A DNA stretch of 64,000 nucleotides from Streptomyces violaceoruber (GTDB lineage Bacteria > Actinomycetota > Actinomycetes > Streptomycetales > Streptomycetaceae). The notes below the pieces were generated by a model. The model was not told the origin of the DNA. It did not search any database and saw only the letters and a list, made by a program, of their open reading frames with translations. Made by a program: the position numbers and the translations under genes. Shown here piece by piece: positions 1-8,849 of this stretch; position 1 is the stretch's first letter; each line of letters begins with the position of its first letter. The stretch covers positions 1,364,001 to 1,428,000 of the forward strand of contig NZ_CP137734.1 in the NCBI RefSeq assembly GCF_033406955.1, in the 5' to 3' direction.

Positions 1-1125
1 CCGCGGGACGCGCCCGCCCGGGGCGCCGGGGCGCAGTTCGAAGGAGGCCTTGTCGCCGACGAGCCGCCGCCGCTCCGCGTTGTACTCCGGCGACAGCAGC
101 TCCTCGAGCGGTACGCGGTCCGCGCCGTCGGCGTCTCCGTACCAGGCCTCCCGGTCGGCCATGGCGAGCTTGCAGCCCTCGACCAGCAGGTGGACGTAGT
201 CGGCGGAGGCGTAGGCGGGCAGTTCGGGCGGGAGCAGCGCCAACTGCTGGAGCAGGACTGGTCCCTGGCTCCACGGTCCGGCCTTGCACAGGGTCCAGCC
301 GTTCCAGTCGTACGTCGCCGGGGCCTCGTAGTGCGCCGACCACCCGGCGAGGTCGGCGGCGGTGAGGGTGCCCGTGTGGCGTTCGCCGCTGGTGTCCAGG
401 GTGGGCCGCCCGGCCTGCCGTACGAGGGCCTCGGCGACGAACCCCGAGCGCCAGATCTCCCGCGCGGCGTCGATCTCCGCCTCCCTGTTCCCCTTGCGGA
501 CTCCGTTCCGGTCCGCCGCGCCGGTGGCCTCCGCGAGCAGCCGCTTCCAGGTGGCGGCCAGGGCCGGGTTGCGCAGCAGCTCGCCGGGGCGGGGCGGACG
601 GCCGTCCGGCAGGTAGACCTCGGCGGAGGAGGTCCACTCCGTCTCGAACAGCTCCCGGACGGTCTCGACGGTCTCGGCGACGCGCTCCACGGGAGCGTGC
701 CCGTGCTCGGCGTAGCCGACGGCGTACTTCAGCACGTCGGCCAGCGACTTGGTGCCGTGGTCGCGCAGCAGGAGCAGCCAGGCGTCGAAGGCCCCGGGCA
801 CGGCGGCGGCGAGCGGTCCGGTGCCGGGGACGAGGTCGAGTCCGAGCCCCTTGTAGTGCGCCACGGTGGCCCCCGCCGGGGCCACACCCTGCCCGCACAG
901 CACCCGCACCCCGCCCCCCGCCGGCGCGAGCAGGATCGGCACCTCCCCGGCGGGCCCGTTGAGGTGTGGTTCGACGACGTGCAGCACGAAGGCCCCGGCG
1001 ACGGCCGCGTCGTAGGCGTTGCCCCCGTCCTCCAGCACCGCCATGGCCGACTGGGAGGCCAGCCAGTGGGTCGAGGACACCATGCCGAAGGTGCCACTCA
1101 GAGTGGGGCGAGTCGTGAATTGCAT
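1..1125 (-). CDS. Gamma-glutamyltransferase-family protein, C-terminus cut by window edge
   Basis: About 375 codons are visible. The N-terminal half is a recognisable Ntn-hydrolase GGT large-subunit region: an early segment reading GMVSSTHWLASQSAMAVLE, then GGNAYDAAVAGAFVLHVVEPH and a glycine-rich loop near GPAGEVP. The catalytic threonine and small subunit would lie beyond the left edge, so autoprocessing cannot be judged. Family members transfer or hydrolyse gamma-glutamyl groups. Unlike the second GGT in this window (54859-56670), no signal peptide precedes the domain, which suggests a cytosolic protein. Start is the ATG whose complement is at 1123-1125. It lies 156 bp downstream of the methyltransferase gene on the same strand and may be the last gene of the mfnB-like operon. 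Its role there is an inference; GGT-like paralogues without known substrate are common in Streptomyces. Confidence 0.8.
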   Translation of the reverse strand, partial: MQFTTRPTLSGTFGMVSSTHWLASQSAMAVLEDGGNAYDAAVAGAFVLHVVEPHLNGPAGEVPILLAPAGGGVRVLCGQGVAPAGATVAHYKGLGLDLVPGTGPLAAAVPGAFDAWLLLLRDHGTKSLADVLKYAVGYAEHGHAPVERVAETVETVRELFETEWTSSAEVYLPDGRPPRPGELLRNPALAATWKRLLAEATGAADRNGVRKGNREAEIDAAREIWRSGFVAEALVRQAGRPTLDTSGERHTGTLTAADLAGWSAHYEAPATYDWNGWTLCKAGPWSQGPVLLQQLALLPPELPAYASADYVHLLVEGCKLAMADREAWYGDADGADRVPLEELLSPEYNAERRRLVGDKASFELRPGAPGGRVPR

Positions 1126-1281
1126 ACCTGACCTCGGTGTTCGGGCACGTCGACGGGCCTGTGCTCCCGGTCGGCCGGTGCCGTACGCGGCGTGGATGCC
1201 TGCCATCCTCCCTGCCCGGCCCGAAGGCCCGGAAGAGGGCTCGGGCACTTCAGCAGGACCCGCCGGAACTTCACAGGCCGC

Positions 1282-2193
1282 TCACGCCGGCCGCGCCCTG
1301 TCCGCGAACACCCAGCGGTTGCCCGCCAGGGCGTCGTTCTCCTCGGGCAGCGGGCCCCGTCCGTGCCGGCGGGTGAAGTCGAAGGGCGTGTGGACCGACG
1401 CGGTCCAGCCCCGGTCCCTCAGACGAGCCGCGGAGTCGGGCCGCGGCTCCCGGCTGAACAGGTCGAGCAGGTCGATGCCGAGCTGCCGGCGCGTCGACAC
1501 GTACAGCGGGCTGTCGCGGTACGCCATCAGGTCCTTCTCGAGCTTGACCTCGTACGCCAGGGCGCTGCCCGGGGCACTCAGCCGGTCGACCGTGTCGATG
1601 AGCGCGGTCTCGGCCGCGTGGGGCAGGTAGAACAGCAGTCCCTCGACCAGCCACGCGGTGGGGGCCGTGGCGTCGAAGCCCGTCGCCGTCAGCGCACCGG
1701 CCCAGTCGGCGCGCAGGTCGGTCCCGATCGGCACCCGCCGCGCCCCGGGTTCGGCCGACAGGGTGTCGAGGACCCGGTGCTTGAACGCGAGGACTCCGTC
1801 CCTGTCGATCTCGAAGATCACGCAGTCGGAGGGCCAGTCGAGGCGGAAGGCCCGCGCGTCCAGCCCGGCTCCCAGCAGCACCACCTGGCGGATGCCGGCG
1901 GACCGGACCGAGCGGAGCAGGAAGTCGTCGAGAACCCGGGTACGCAGACCGAAGTAGCGGGCGAAGCGTCCCCAGAGCGGGCTCGTGTCCCCGCCCGGGG
2001 CCCGGTCCAGGCGGACCGGCCAGTGGGCCGACGCCCGAGCGCCCAGCACGAAGTGCTCCGCGTAGATGTCCTGGGCGAGGGCGTCGGGGCGGTGGGTCTC
2101 GATCGCCCGCGCCGCGGCGACCAGGAGGGCGGTCAGCCCCACTCCTCCCTCCACGCCGTCCGTACGAGTGCCGAGCGGTGCCGTGTCGGCCAT
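1282..2193 (-). CDS. Class I SAM-dependent methyltransferase, TIGR00027/leucine carboxyl methyltransferase-like
   Basis: 303 residues, the normal size for the TIGR00027 (PPM1/LCMT-related) family that is expanded in Actinobacteria. The SAM-binding motif I is clear near residue 95 (VVLLGAGLDARAFRLDWP), followed by the acidic motif II in VIFEIDRDGVL. A third family signature, TAWLVEGLLFYLP, follows about 75 residues later. It probably transfers a methyl group to an oxygen (carboxylate or hydroxyl) of a small molecule; the substrate cannot be read from sequence. It lies 80 bp downstream of the alcohol dehydrogenase on the same strand, so it may act on the product of the MfnB/ALDH/ADH genes, for example as a methyl ester of a furan acid. 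That link rests only on position. Confidence 0.85.
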   Translation of the reverse strand: MADTAPLGTRTDGVEGGVGLTALLVAAARAIETHRPDALAQDIYAEHFVLGARASAHWPVRLDRAPGGDTSPLWGRFARYFGLRTRVLDDFLLRSVRSAGIRQVVLLGAGLDARAFRLDWPSDCVIFEIDRDGVLAFKHRVLDTLSAEPGARRVPIGTDLRADWAGALTATGFDATAPTAWLVEGLLFYLPHAAETALIDTVDRLSAPGSALAYEVKLEKDLMAYRDSPLYVSTRRQLGIDLLDLFSREPRPDSAARLRDRGWTASVHTPFDFTRRHGRGPLPEENDALAGNRWVFADRARPA

Positions 2194-2273
2194 GCTTTCT
2201 CCCCTGGTGGGTCGGTGTGGGACCGGCGTTCGCCGGAGCCGGCGGCCGGGGCGGGCCGCGGCGGGCGGCGTGT

Positions 2274-3377
2274 TCAGGGCCGGCGGCCGTCCGGGATCAG
2301 GACGGGTTTGACGACGCGGCCGGTCTCGCAGTCGTGTTCGGCCTCGTTGATGTCGGCGAGCGGATAGGTGCGGATCAGCTGGTCGAAGGGAAACCGCCCG
2401 GCCTGCCAGAGCGCGGTGAGGCGCGGGATCAGCAGTCCGGGGACGGCGTCGCCCTCACAGATGTGGAAGATCGCGCGCCCGCGGTCCAGCGTCCCCGCCT
2501 CGATCGGCAGGGTGCCGTGGAGCCGTGCCACGAGGCCGAGACGGCCGGTCGGACGCAGCGACCGGAGCGCCTCGTTGATCAGCCCGGCGGACCCCGTGGT
2601 GTCCAGCGCGTACGTCGTTCCCCCGCCGGTCAGCCGCAGAATGCGGTCGGACAGGCCGGTCGGCGTGGCGGGGACCGCCACGGCGTGGAGCCGCTCGGCC
2701 AGGGCCAGCCGCCCGGGATGCCGGTCCACTGCCACGGTCGCCGCGCCGGCGGCGTGTGCCGCCATCACGGCGGCCAGGCCCACCGCGCCCGCGCCGAAGA
2801 CGGCGAGGGTGTCGCCCGGGCCGACGCCGAAGGAGTTGAGGACCGCACCGGCGCCGGTGAGGAAGCCGCAGCCGAGCGGTCCGAGCAGTTCCAGGGGCAG
2901 TGCGGGATCGACCCGGACGGCGTTGCGGGCCGGGACCAGCGCGTACTCGGCGAACGAGGACTGACCGAACCAGCGGGGCGCCAGGGCGGTCCCGGTCGTG
3001 TCGGTGAAGCGTGCGGCATGCTCCCGGCGCCCGCCGAACAGGTTCAGTGCGGCGAAGGAGTCGCAGTGGGCGGGGGCCGCGCCCATGCAGTTCCGGCAGT
3101 GCCCGCAGGAGTCGAAGCTCAGCACCACGTGGTCGCCCGCGTTCAGGCCGGTGCCCGTGCCGCCCGTCTCCACGACGACTCCGGAGCCCTCGTGGCCGAG
3201 GACCGCCGGCAGGGGGGAGCGGCCGCCCGACCGCCGCACCGCGAGGTCGGTCCGGCACATTCCGCACCCGGCGATCCGGACCAGGATCTCCCCCTCGGCC
3301 GGCCCCTCCGCCAGCACCACCTCCTCGACGGTGAACGGGTTCTCGTACGCGCGCAGTACCGCCGCGCCGAACTTCAT
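2274..3377 (-). CDS. Zinc-dependent medium-chain alcohol dehydrogenase
   Basis: 367 residues, full length for the MDR superfamily. The GroES-like N-terminal half carries the catalytic-zinc ligands (Cys in GCGMCRTD near residue 39, His in LGHEGSG near 62). It also has a complete four-cysteine structural-zinc lobe around residues 93-107 (CGHCRNC then a later Cys). The Rossmann half has GAGAVG near residue 197. Architecture and length resemble aryl-/benzyl-alcohol dehydrogenases (XylB/AdhC-like), which oxidise primary alcohols to aldehydes with NAD. The start codon directly follows the stop of the aldehyde dehydrogenase (3378), so the two are translationally linked. With MfnB upstream, a furan methanol is an attractive substrate; that is an inference. 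Confidence 0.9.
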   Translation of the reverse strand: MKFGAAVLRAYENPFTVEEVVLAEGPAEGEILVRIAGCGMCRTDLAVRRSGGRSPLPAVLGHEGSGVVVETGGTGTGLNAGDHVVLSFDSCGHCRNCMGAAPAHCDSFAALNLFGGRREHAARFTDTTGTALAPRWFGQSSFAEYALVPARNAVRVDPALPLELLGPLGCGFLTGAGAVLNSFGVGPGDTLAVFGAGAVGLAAVMAAHAAGAATVAVDRHPGRLALAERLHAVAVPATPTGLSDRILRLTGGGTTYALDTTGSAGLINEALRSLRPTGRLGLVARLHGTLPIEAGTLDRGRAIFHICEGDAVPGLLIPRLTALWQAGRFPFDQLIRTYPLADINEAEHDCETGRVVKPVLIPDGRRP

Positions 3378-4784
3378 TCAGGCCTCCTCCGGGCGGTGCA
3401 CGACGAACGGTCTGAGGTTTCCGTACAGCCCCCACGGCCCGCCCGCGACGCCGACACCGCTGTCCTTGGCACCCGCGAAGGGCTGGGCGAGGGAGAGTTC
3501 GGCATGGTGGTTGATCCAGGCCGTTCCGCACTCCAGGCGGTCGGCGACGGCCGCGGCCCGGTCGAGGTCGGTGCTCCACACCGAGCCGCCCAGTCCGAAG
3601 CCGGTGTCGTTGGCCGCCCGGACGGCTTCGTCGAGGCTGTCGTACGGCAGGACCGGCAGGACCGGGCCGAACTGTTCCTCGGTCACCACCGGGCTGTCGG
3701 CCGGCACGTCGGCCAGGATCGTCGGGGCGAAGAAGTACCCCGGCCGGTCCAGGCGGTGTCCACCGGCCGCGGCCCGGCCGCCGTCCGCCAGGGCCCGGGC
3801 CGTGCGCCGCTCGACGTGGGCGAGTTGCGGGGCGTTGCTGACGGGCCCGATGCGGGACGCCGGATCGAGCCCCGGTCCGACCACGGTCGTACTCGCCCGG
3901 TGGGCGAGGGCCTCCACCACCCGGTCGTGGAGCCGGGCGGGGGCGTAGACCCGCTTGACCGCCATGCAGACCTGGCCGCAGTTGCGGAACGCCGCCCAGA
4001 ACAGCCGGTCCGCGATCTCCTCCACGTCGACGTCGTCGAGCAGGATGGCGGCGTCGTTGCCTCCCAGTTCCAGGGTGACTCGCGCGAGGGAGGCCGCCGC
4101 GCCCGCGGCGACGGCCCGGCCCGTGGCCGCCGACCCGGTGAAGGTCACATGGCGGATCCCGGGGTGCGAGGCGAGACGGGCGCCGAGCGGCTCCCTTCCG
4201 GTGACGACCGTCAGTACGCCCTCGGGCAGGGAACCGGCGAGGACGGCCCCCAGCATCCGGGTGGCGAGGGGCGTGGACGGTGAGGGCTTGAGCACCATCG
4301 TGTTGCCCGCGGCCAGCGCCGGCGCGAACTTCGCCGATGCCAGTTGCAGGGGGAAGTTCCACGGCACGATCGCGGCGACGGCCCCGATCGACCGCCACCT
4401 CAGCCGGCTGTGCACGGGGCGGTCGTCCGTGATCGGCTGCGCCCCGATGTCCAACTCGGCGAAGTAGCGCAGCCGGGCGGCCGTACGGGCCACCTCGGCA
4501 TGCGACTCGGTCAGCGGCTTGCCCTGTTCACGGGTGAGGAGCGGGGCGAGAGCGGTGGCGGCCGCCTCGACGGCATCCGCCGCGGCGAGCAGTGCCGTCC
4601 TGCGTGCGGCCGGGTCGGCCCGCCAGCCGGGCCAGGCCGCTCGGGCCCGGTCGACGACCGGGTCCAGTTCCTCCGGCCGCCGGTCGGGAGCCTCGTCGAA
4701 GGCCTCGCCGGTCGACGGATCGACGACGGCGAAGTACCCGCCGCGGTCAGTGGTGTGCGGGGGACGTCCGGTCGCCGGAGCCAT
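3378..4784 (-). CDS. NAD(P)-dependent aldehyde dehydrogenase
   Basis: 468 residues from an ATG at 4784; sequence further upstream in the same frame is the shadow of mfnB. All ALDH hallmarks are present: the PWNFPLQ oxyanion-hole asparagine near residue 145, the FTGSAATG cofactor loop, the general base Glu in LELGGND near 245, the nucleophilic Cys in FRNCGQVCMA near 280, and a C-terminal NHHAELS/PFAGAKDSG segment. The enzyme oxidises an aldehyde to a carboxylic acid. It begins 2 bp after the mfnB-like gene ends and abuts the alcohol dehydrogenase gene. The trio could make a furan aldehyde, then oxidise hydroxymethyl and aldehyde groups to acids. Substrate is inferred from context only. Confidence 0.9.
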   Translation of the reverse strand: MAPATGRPPHTTDRGGYFAVVDPSTGEAFDEAPDRRPEELDPVVDRARAAWPGWRADPAARRTALLAAADAVEAAATALAPLLTREQGKPLTESHAEVARTAARLRYFAELDIGAQPITDDRPVHSRLRWRSIGAVAAIVPWNFPLQLASAKFAPALAAGNTMVLKPSPSTPLATRMLGAVLAGSLPEGVLTVVTGREPLGARLASHPGIRHVTFTGSAATGRAVAAGAAASLARVTLELGGNDAAILLDDVDVEEIADRLFWAAFRNCGQVCMAVKRVYAPARLHDRVVEALAHRASTTVVGPGLDPASRIGPVSNAPQLAHVERRTARALADGGRAAAGGHRLDRPGYFFAPTILADVPADSPVVTEEQFGPVLPVLPYDSLDEAVRAANDTGFGLGGSVWSTDLDRAAAVADRLECGTAWINHHAELSLAQPFAGAKDSGVGVAGGPWGLYGNLRPFVVHRPEEA

Positions 4785-4786
4785 GG

Positions 4787-5539
4787 TCAGCTCTGCGCGG
4801 CAGCGGCCGCGTGTTCCCGGACGTGCCGGTCCATCTCCGCCCGGAAGGCCGCCACCAGGTGCGGCCGGATCCGGCCCGTTGTGCGGTCCCCTCCCTCGCA
4901 GACCGCTCCGCGCACCCCGACGATGTCCGTCTGGATACGGGCCAGTTCGCCGAGGTCGCCGGACCTGACACTGCCCGCCAGCGCGGCGAGGAGACCGCAG
5001 TCGTGGGCGCGCCGTACGAACTCGGCGCACACGTCGGGCGGAACATGGTCGAACAGCCGTGTCCCGTCCTTGATCGCGGTGTCGAGCATGGCGGCGTCGG
5101 AACCCGAACGGCGCGCGATGTCGGGCAGCGAGAGCGGGTTGACGCAGCCGATGCGGTGGGCGTCGGCGTAGCCCGACGCGACGACGAACGCGTCCGCCCT
5201 GTGGTCCTTCACCGCCCGGACCACCCCGCGCATGACCTCGACGGCCTGTTCGGGTGTCGCGCACCCGTAGAGGCCGACCTTGATGTAGGTGGCCCCGGAC
5301 ACGGCCGCGCCGAGCGCCGCCTGGGCCACCGTGCCGGGCTTGTACGGCACGTCCCCCACGGTGGCGGAGACCGGCTTGTCCGCCGGGACGGCCGCGCGGA
5401 TCTCTCTGATGACCCAGGGGTAGTTGGCACCGAGCGAGCCCTCGTCGGGCTTCTTGACGTCGACGATGTCCAGGTGCTCGGCCGCCTTCGCGCAGTCGAG
5501 GGCCTCGTCGACACCGTCCGGAGAGATGAGCAGCAACAA
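4787..5539 (-). CDS. mfnB: (5-formylfuran-3-yl)methyl phosphate synthase, MfnB family
   Basis: 250 residues from a TTG start at 5539. It matches archaeal MfnB (DUF556), the TIM-barrel enzyme that condenses two glyceraldehyde-3-phosphates into 4-(hydroxymethyl)-2-furancarboxaldehyde phosphate, the first furan of methanofuran. Diagnostic blocks are all present: [19 protein letters not shown] with the active-site Lys, [47 protein letters not shown], and [11 protein letters not shown]. The TTG start gives an N-terminus (MLLLISPDG) that aligns with archaeal MfnB. An upstream ATG in frame would add 47 unrelated residues and lacks a good ribosome site. Streptomyces does not make methanofuran as far as is known, so a furan-containing specialised metabolite is likely. 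No MfnC aminotransferase, MfnD ligase or kinase homologue is adjacent. Confidence 0.93.
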
Positions 5540-5546
5540 GGTTGAG

Positions 5547-5553
5547 TCCTTCC
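5547..5553 (-). promoter_or_regulatory. Ribosome binding site deciding the mfnB TTG start
   Basis: On the minus strand the bases read GGAAGGA, followed by seven bases and then TTG (complement of 5537-5539). This spacing is near ideal and is the reason for choosing the non-ATG start of the MfnB-like gene. Confidence 0.65.
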
Positions 5554-5825
5554 CCCGCACACCCACCTGCCCCGAGAGCGGATGTAGGGATTCGTCCGGC
5601 TCACATGCGGTGCGCACATCCTTCCCCCCGGGCGTCACGTCCGGGCAGGGCGCGCGCGGTGCCACGTGGATCGCGGTCACGAGGTGCCCGCGCCCGGCGC
5701 AACGCGCCGTCCGCGCCGGGCCGCCCGCGCGTGCGCGGGGGCGCCGTTCCGTCTAGCATCCACGCATGGTTCCGTTCCGGGGATGGGCCCCGGACGAGGG
5801 TGGTTTCCAGAGGTTGGGGGTCCGC

Positions 5826-6254
5826 ATGGTCGCGGGTCGTGTGGTGCGTTTCGACGGTACGCGGGGCTACGGGTTCATCGCGCCGGAGGACGGGGGCGAG
5901 GACGTCTTCCTGCACGTGAACGACCTGCTCATTCCCGAGGAGTCGGTGCGTTCCGGACTGGTCGTGGAATTCGAGGTGGAGACCGGTGAGCGCGGGCTCA
6001 AGGCGTCGGGCATCCGGCTTCCCGAGGGAGAGCGGCAGCCGGTCGCGCGGCGCCACCAGGAGGCCGCGCCGCGTACCGCGATGTCCGACGAGAACGGGCA
6101 TCCGATGTGCGATGTGCTGAGTCCCGAGGAGTACCGGCGTGATGTGACGGAACTCCTGCTGACCGCGAGTCCGCAGTTGACCGCGGAACAGATCCTCACC
6201 ATCCGCGGCGCGCTGGTGAAGTTCAGCGAGGGTCACGGCTGGGTCGAGGACTGA
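5826..6254 (+). CDS. Cold-shock-domain protein with C-terminal extension
   Basis: 142 residues. The first ~67 form a cold-shock (OB-fold) domain: VAGRVVRFDGTRGYGFIAPEDGGEDVFLHV contains the RNP1-like GYGFI and RNP2-like DVFLHV nucleic-acid-binding motifs (quoted here in parts: GYGFIAPEDG, DVFLHV). The remaining ~75 residues are unrelated to classic CspA and end in a charged helix-like segment (PEEYRRDVTELL...EQILTIRGALVKF). Streptomyces encodes several CSD proteins with such tails; function is presumably RNA binding. The ATG at 5826 is preferred over one at 5766 because a G-rich ribosome site ends five bases upstream and the domain starts immediately. The last 32 bases overlap the convergent decarboxylase gene (6223-7545), so the two 3' ends share sequence. 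Confidence 0.85.
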   Translation: MVAGRVVRFDGTRGYGFIAPEDGGEDVFLHVNDLLIPEESVRSGLVVEFEVETGERGLKASGIRLPEGERQPVARRHQEAAPRTAMSDENGHPMCDVLSPEEYRRDVTELLLTASPQLTAEQILTIRGALVKFSEGHGWVED

Positions 6255-7545
6255 GCGCCGGGCCGGGTTCCAGCTCCGGGGCCAGGAGTTCGGCGACCGT
6301 CTGGCGGCGGCGGATCAGGCGGGTCTCGGCGCCGTCGACCAGGACCTCGGGGATGAGCGGCCGGGAGTTGTAGGTGGACGACATGCTCGCGCCGTAGGCG
6401 CCGGTGTCGTGGAAGACGACCAGGTCGCCGACGTCGGTGCGGGGCAGCGGCACCGGTTCCACGTCCCCGCCCTCGACCTGGGTGAAGACGTCCCCCGACT
6501 CGCACAGCGGCCCGGCCAGGACGGTGTCGCGGGCGTCCGAGGCGCGGGGGGCGCCGTCGGCGTCGAGCACCGAGACGCGGTGGTTGCTGCCGTACATCGC
6601 GGGCCGCATCAGGTCGTTGAACCCGGCGTCGACCAGGACGAAGTAGTTGCTGCCCACGGGCTTCTGGGCCCGCACCTCGGCGGCCAGGACTCCGGCGCCG
6701 GCCACCAGGAAGCGTCCCGGTTCGATCTCCAGCCGCACCGGGTGGCCGAGTTCGGAGACCAACTCCCGGCGTGCGGCGTCCCAGAGTTCGAAGTAGCGGT
6801 CGGTGTCGATCTCCGGGTCGCCCGGCGTGTACGGGACGGAGAGGCCGCCGCCGGCGGAGATGGCGCGGATGTCCCGCCCGGCCATCCTGACCTGCTTGAC
6901 CATGGTCTCGCAGACCGACTCCAGGTGACCGTAGTCCACCCCGGAGCCGATGTGCATGTGCAGGCCGACCAGGTCGAGCCCGTGCCGGTCGACCAGCGCG
7001 AGGCTCTCTTCGAGGTGCTCGTGCCAGATGCCGTGCTTGCTGTGCTCGCCGCCGGTGTTGGTCTTGCGGCTGTGGCCGTGCCCGAAGCCCGGGTTGATCC
7101 GGATCCACACCGGGTGACCGGGGGCGGCCCGGCCCACCTGGTCCAGCATCTGCGGGGAGCCCGCGTTGACGGGGATGCCCAGCTCGACCACCCGGCGCAG
7201 CGTGGAGCGGTTCAGCAGGTCGGCGGTGAAGACGATCGGCTCGTCGTCCCCGCCGACCCGGTAGCCGGCCGCGAGCGCCCGCTCGATCTCGCCCTCCGAC
7301 ACGGCGTCGACGTGGACGCCCTCCTCGCGCATCAGGCGCAGGATGTGCAGGTTGGAGCAGGCCTTCTGTGCGTAGCGGATGACGTCGAAGCGGCGCAGCC
7401 GGTCGATCTGGGCGCGGATCGTCGCGGCGTCGTACAGCCACAGCGGGGTGCCGTGCTCGGCTGCCGCGGCCGCCAGCCGGGGGCCGTCCAGGGCGCCGGG
7501 CAGGCGGGGCCGCTCTGCGGAGGAAGGGGCGGATGGGGAGGTCAT
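6223..7545 (-). CDS. PLP-dependent decarboxylase, diaminopimelate decarboxylase (LysA/BtrK)-like
   Basis: 440 residues, fold-type III (alanine-racemase-like) decarboxylase. The PLP lysine sits in RYAQKACSN near residue 59. The glycine loop HIGSG near 200, the phosphate/carboxylate motif EIEPGRF and the Cys-Glu motif GPLCESGDVF from the partner subunit are all present, so it should be catalytically competent. LysA decarboxylates meso-DAP; the relative BtrK in butirosin synthesis decarboxylates a carrier-protein-bound glutamyl group. It is the last gene of the NRPS/hydrazine run and starts 2 bp after the ATP-grasp gene. It is therefore more likely a pathway enzyme than housekeeping LysA. Candidate substrates are a lysine-derived N-N adduct or an amino acid tethered to the orphan carrier domain of the first NRPS; neither is proven. 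Confidence 0.87.
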   Translation of the reverse strand: MTSPSAPSSAERPRLPGALDGPRLAAAAAEHGTPLWLYDAATIRAQIDRLRRFDVIRYAQKACSNLHILRLMREEGVHVDAVSEGEIERALAAGYRVGGDDEPIVFTADLLNRSTLRRVVELGIPVNAGSPQMLDQVGRAAPGHPVWIRINPGFGHGHSRKTNTGGEHSKHGIWHEHLEESLALVDRHGLDLVGLHMHIGSGVDYGHLESVCETMVKQVRMAGRDIRAISAGGGLSVPYTPGDPEIDTDRYFELWDAARRELVSELGHPVRLEIEPGRFLVAGAGVLAAEVRAQKPVGSNYFVLVDAGFNDLMRPAMYGSNHRVSVLDADGAPRASDARDTVLAGPLCESGDVFTQVEGGDVEPVPLPRTDVGDLVVFHDTGAYGASMSSTYNSRPLIPEVLVDGAETRLIRRRQTVAELLAPELEPGPALSPRPSRDPR

Positions 7546-7547
7546 GG

Positions 7548-8822
7548 TCAGTCCTTCTCGCCGATCATCAGGGCAATACCGAGATCTTCTTCCAAACGGC
7601 GCAGGATCTGCTCGGCCGTCCGAACCACGGACGGATGGTCCGGCCCGCGCAGCATGAAGCGGGCCACGATCTGTCCGGCGTTCACCGTCCGGCCGGGTCC
7701 GGTGCCGTAGCTGTCGAAGCCGACGACCTCCAGGACGCCGGGCAGGTCGGCGATCCGGTCCAGCGAGGCGCCGGGCGCGAGGGTTCCGCCGTCGCGGGCC
7801 ATGACCTTGCGTCCGCCGACGCAGCCGTCGAGCGTGCCGGGCAGCGCCACCTCCGCGCCGGGTTCCAGGATCGCCAGCAGTCCGGAGAAGATGTCGGTGC
7901 CGGTGGCGTGCCGGTAGATGGTGGGCAGGGCGCCGCCCATCACCCGGGGGTTGACCTCGACCAGGACCGGCCCGCGCTCGGTGACCATGATCTCCAGGTG
8001 GAAGACGCCCAGGTCCAGCCCGATCGCCCGGCACACGTCGGCGGCGTAGGCGACGCAGGCCCCGGTCTGTTCCTCGGAGAGCGCCGCGGGGATGTAGGAG
8101 CCCAGCTCCACCACCTCGTCCTCGGCCCAGCGGAACCGTCCGGACACCGCGAAGGGGAAGAACTCCCCGTCCTTGGCGCCCAGTTCGACCGAGACCAGGG
8201 TGCCGACCAGGTACTCCTCGACGAGGATGCCGCGGGTGAACTGCTCGTGCCACTGCACGGGCACCGCGTCCAGTCCGGTCAGCACCCCGCGGCAGCCGGC
8301 GGCGGCCTCCTCTGGATTGGTGGCCACGTAGGAGAGCAGGCTGTCCGCGCCCGACGGCGGCTTGAGGATCACCGGGTAGCCGATCTCCTCGGCCGCGGCG
8401 AGCGCCGCCTCCTCGGTCTCGGCCAGCGCGTGGCGCGCGGAGGCGAGCCCGGCCTCGTCCAGGGCGGCCCGGCACCGGTCCTTGCGGCGGGCGGTGAGGA
8501 CACCGTCGGTCGCCGTGCCGCGCAGGCCCAGTTCGCGGCAGGCGACGGCCACCGCCTCGGCGCTCAGCTCCAGCTGGGCGGTGACCACGTCGATGGGGTC
8601 GGCCGCGTGGCGGGCGGCGAGGACCCGGGTGACGGTCTCGGCGTCGGTGGTGACGAGGTTGTCGACCAGGTGGTCCACCGAGCCGACGATCCGCAGGTTC
8701 TTCTCGGTGGGCGGGTAGAAGGGGTCGGCGGACTGGAGGTAGGTCACCCGGTGACCGGCCTCCTTGGCGAGCCGGATGGCTTCGAGCGCGGCGGGGTTGG
8801 AGTCGACGAACGCGATGTGCAT
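7548..8822 (-). CDS. ATP-grasp carboxylate-amine (or carrier-protein) ligase
   Basis: 424 residues with the layout of stand-alone ATP-grasp ligases: an N-terminal Rossmann-like domain (MHIAFVDSNPAALEAIRLAKE), a lid with the ATP-binding lysine in GYPVILKPPSGADS near residue 155, and a metal-binding end HLEIMVTERGPVLVEVNPR near 275-293. The family includes carnosine synthase-like and amino-acid ligases that activate a carboxylate as acyl phosphate. It lies between the MetRS-like gene and the PLP decarboxylase in the cluster. It could form a peptide bond with the hydrazine building block, or load an amino acid onto a carrier domain as BtrJ does in butirosin. Both are inferences. It is separated from the upstream gene by a G-rich repeat, unlike the other tight junctions in the cluster. 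Confidence 0.88.
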   Translation of the reverse strand: MHIAFVDSNPAALEAIRLAKEAGHRVTYLQSADPFYPPTEKNLRIVGSVDHLVDNLVTTDAETVTRVLAARHAADPIDVVTAQLELSAEAVAVACRELGLRGTATDGVLTARRKDRCRAALDEAGLASARHALAETEEAALAAAEEIGYPVILKPPSGADSLLSYVATNPEEAAAGCRGVLTGLDAVPVQWHEQFTRGILVEEYLVGTLVSVELGAKDGEFFPFAVSGRFRWAEDEVVELGSYIPAALSEEQTGACVAYAADVCRAIGLDLGVFHLEIMVTERGPVLVEVNPRVMGGALPTIYRHATGTDIFSGLLAILEPGAEVALPGTLDGCVGGRKVMARDGGTLAPGASLDRIADLPGVLEVVGFDSYGTGPGRTVNAGQIVARFMLRGPDHPSVVRTAEQILRRLEEDLGIALMIGEKD

Positions 8823-8849
8823 GGGTTCTGCCTAGGGGTCGCTGGACGA

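Noticed and set aside
5766..5825. Earlier ATG for the cold-shock protein adding 20 residues
   Set aside because: The extension is not part of the fold, and a G-rich ribosome site immediately precedes the ATG at 5826.
6223..7545. Primary lysine biosynthesis lysA
   Set aside because: Streptomyces lysA usually sits near argS/homoserine dehydrogenase genes; this copy ends a secondary-metabolite operon.
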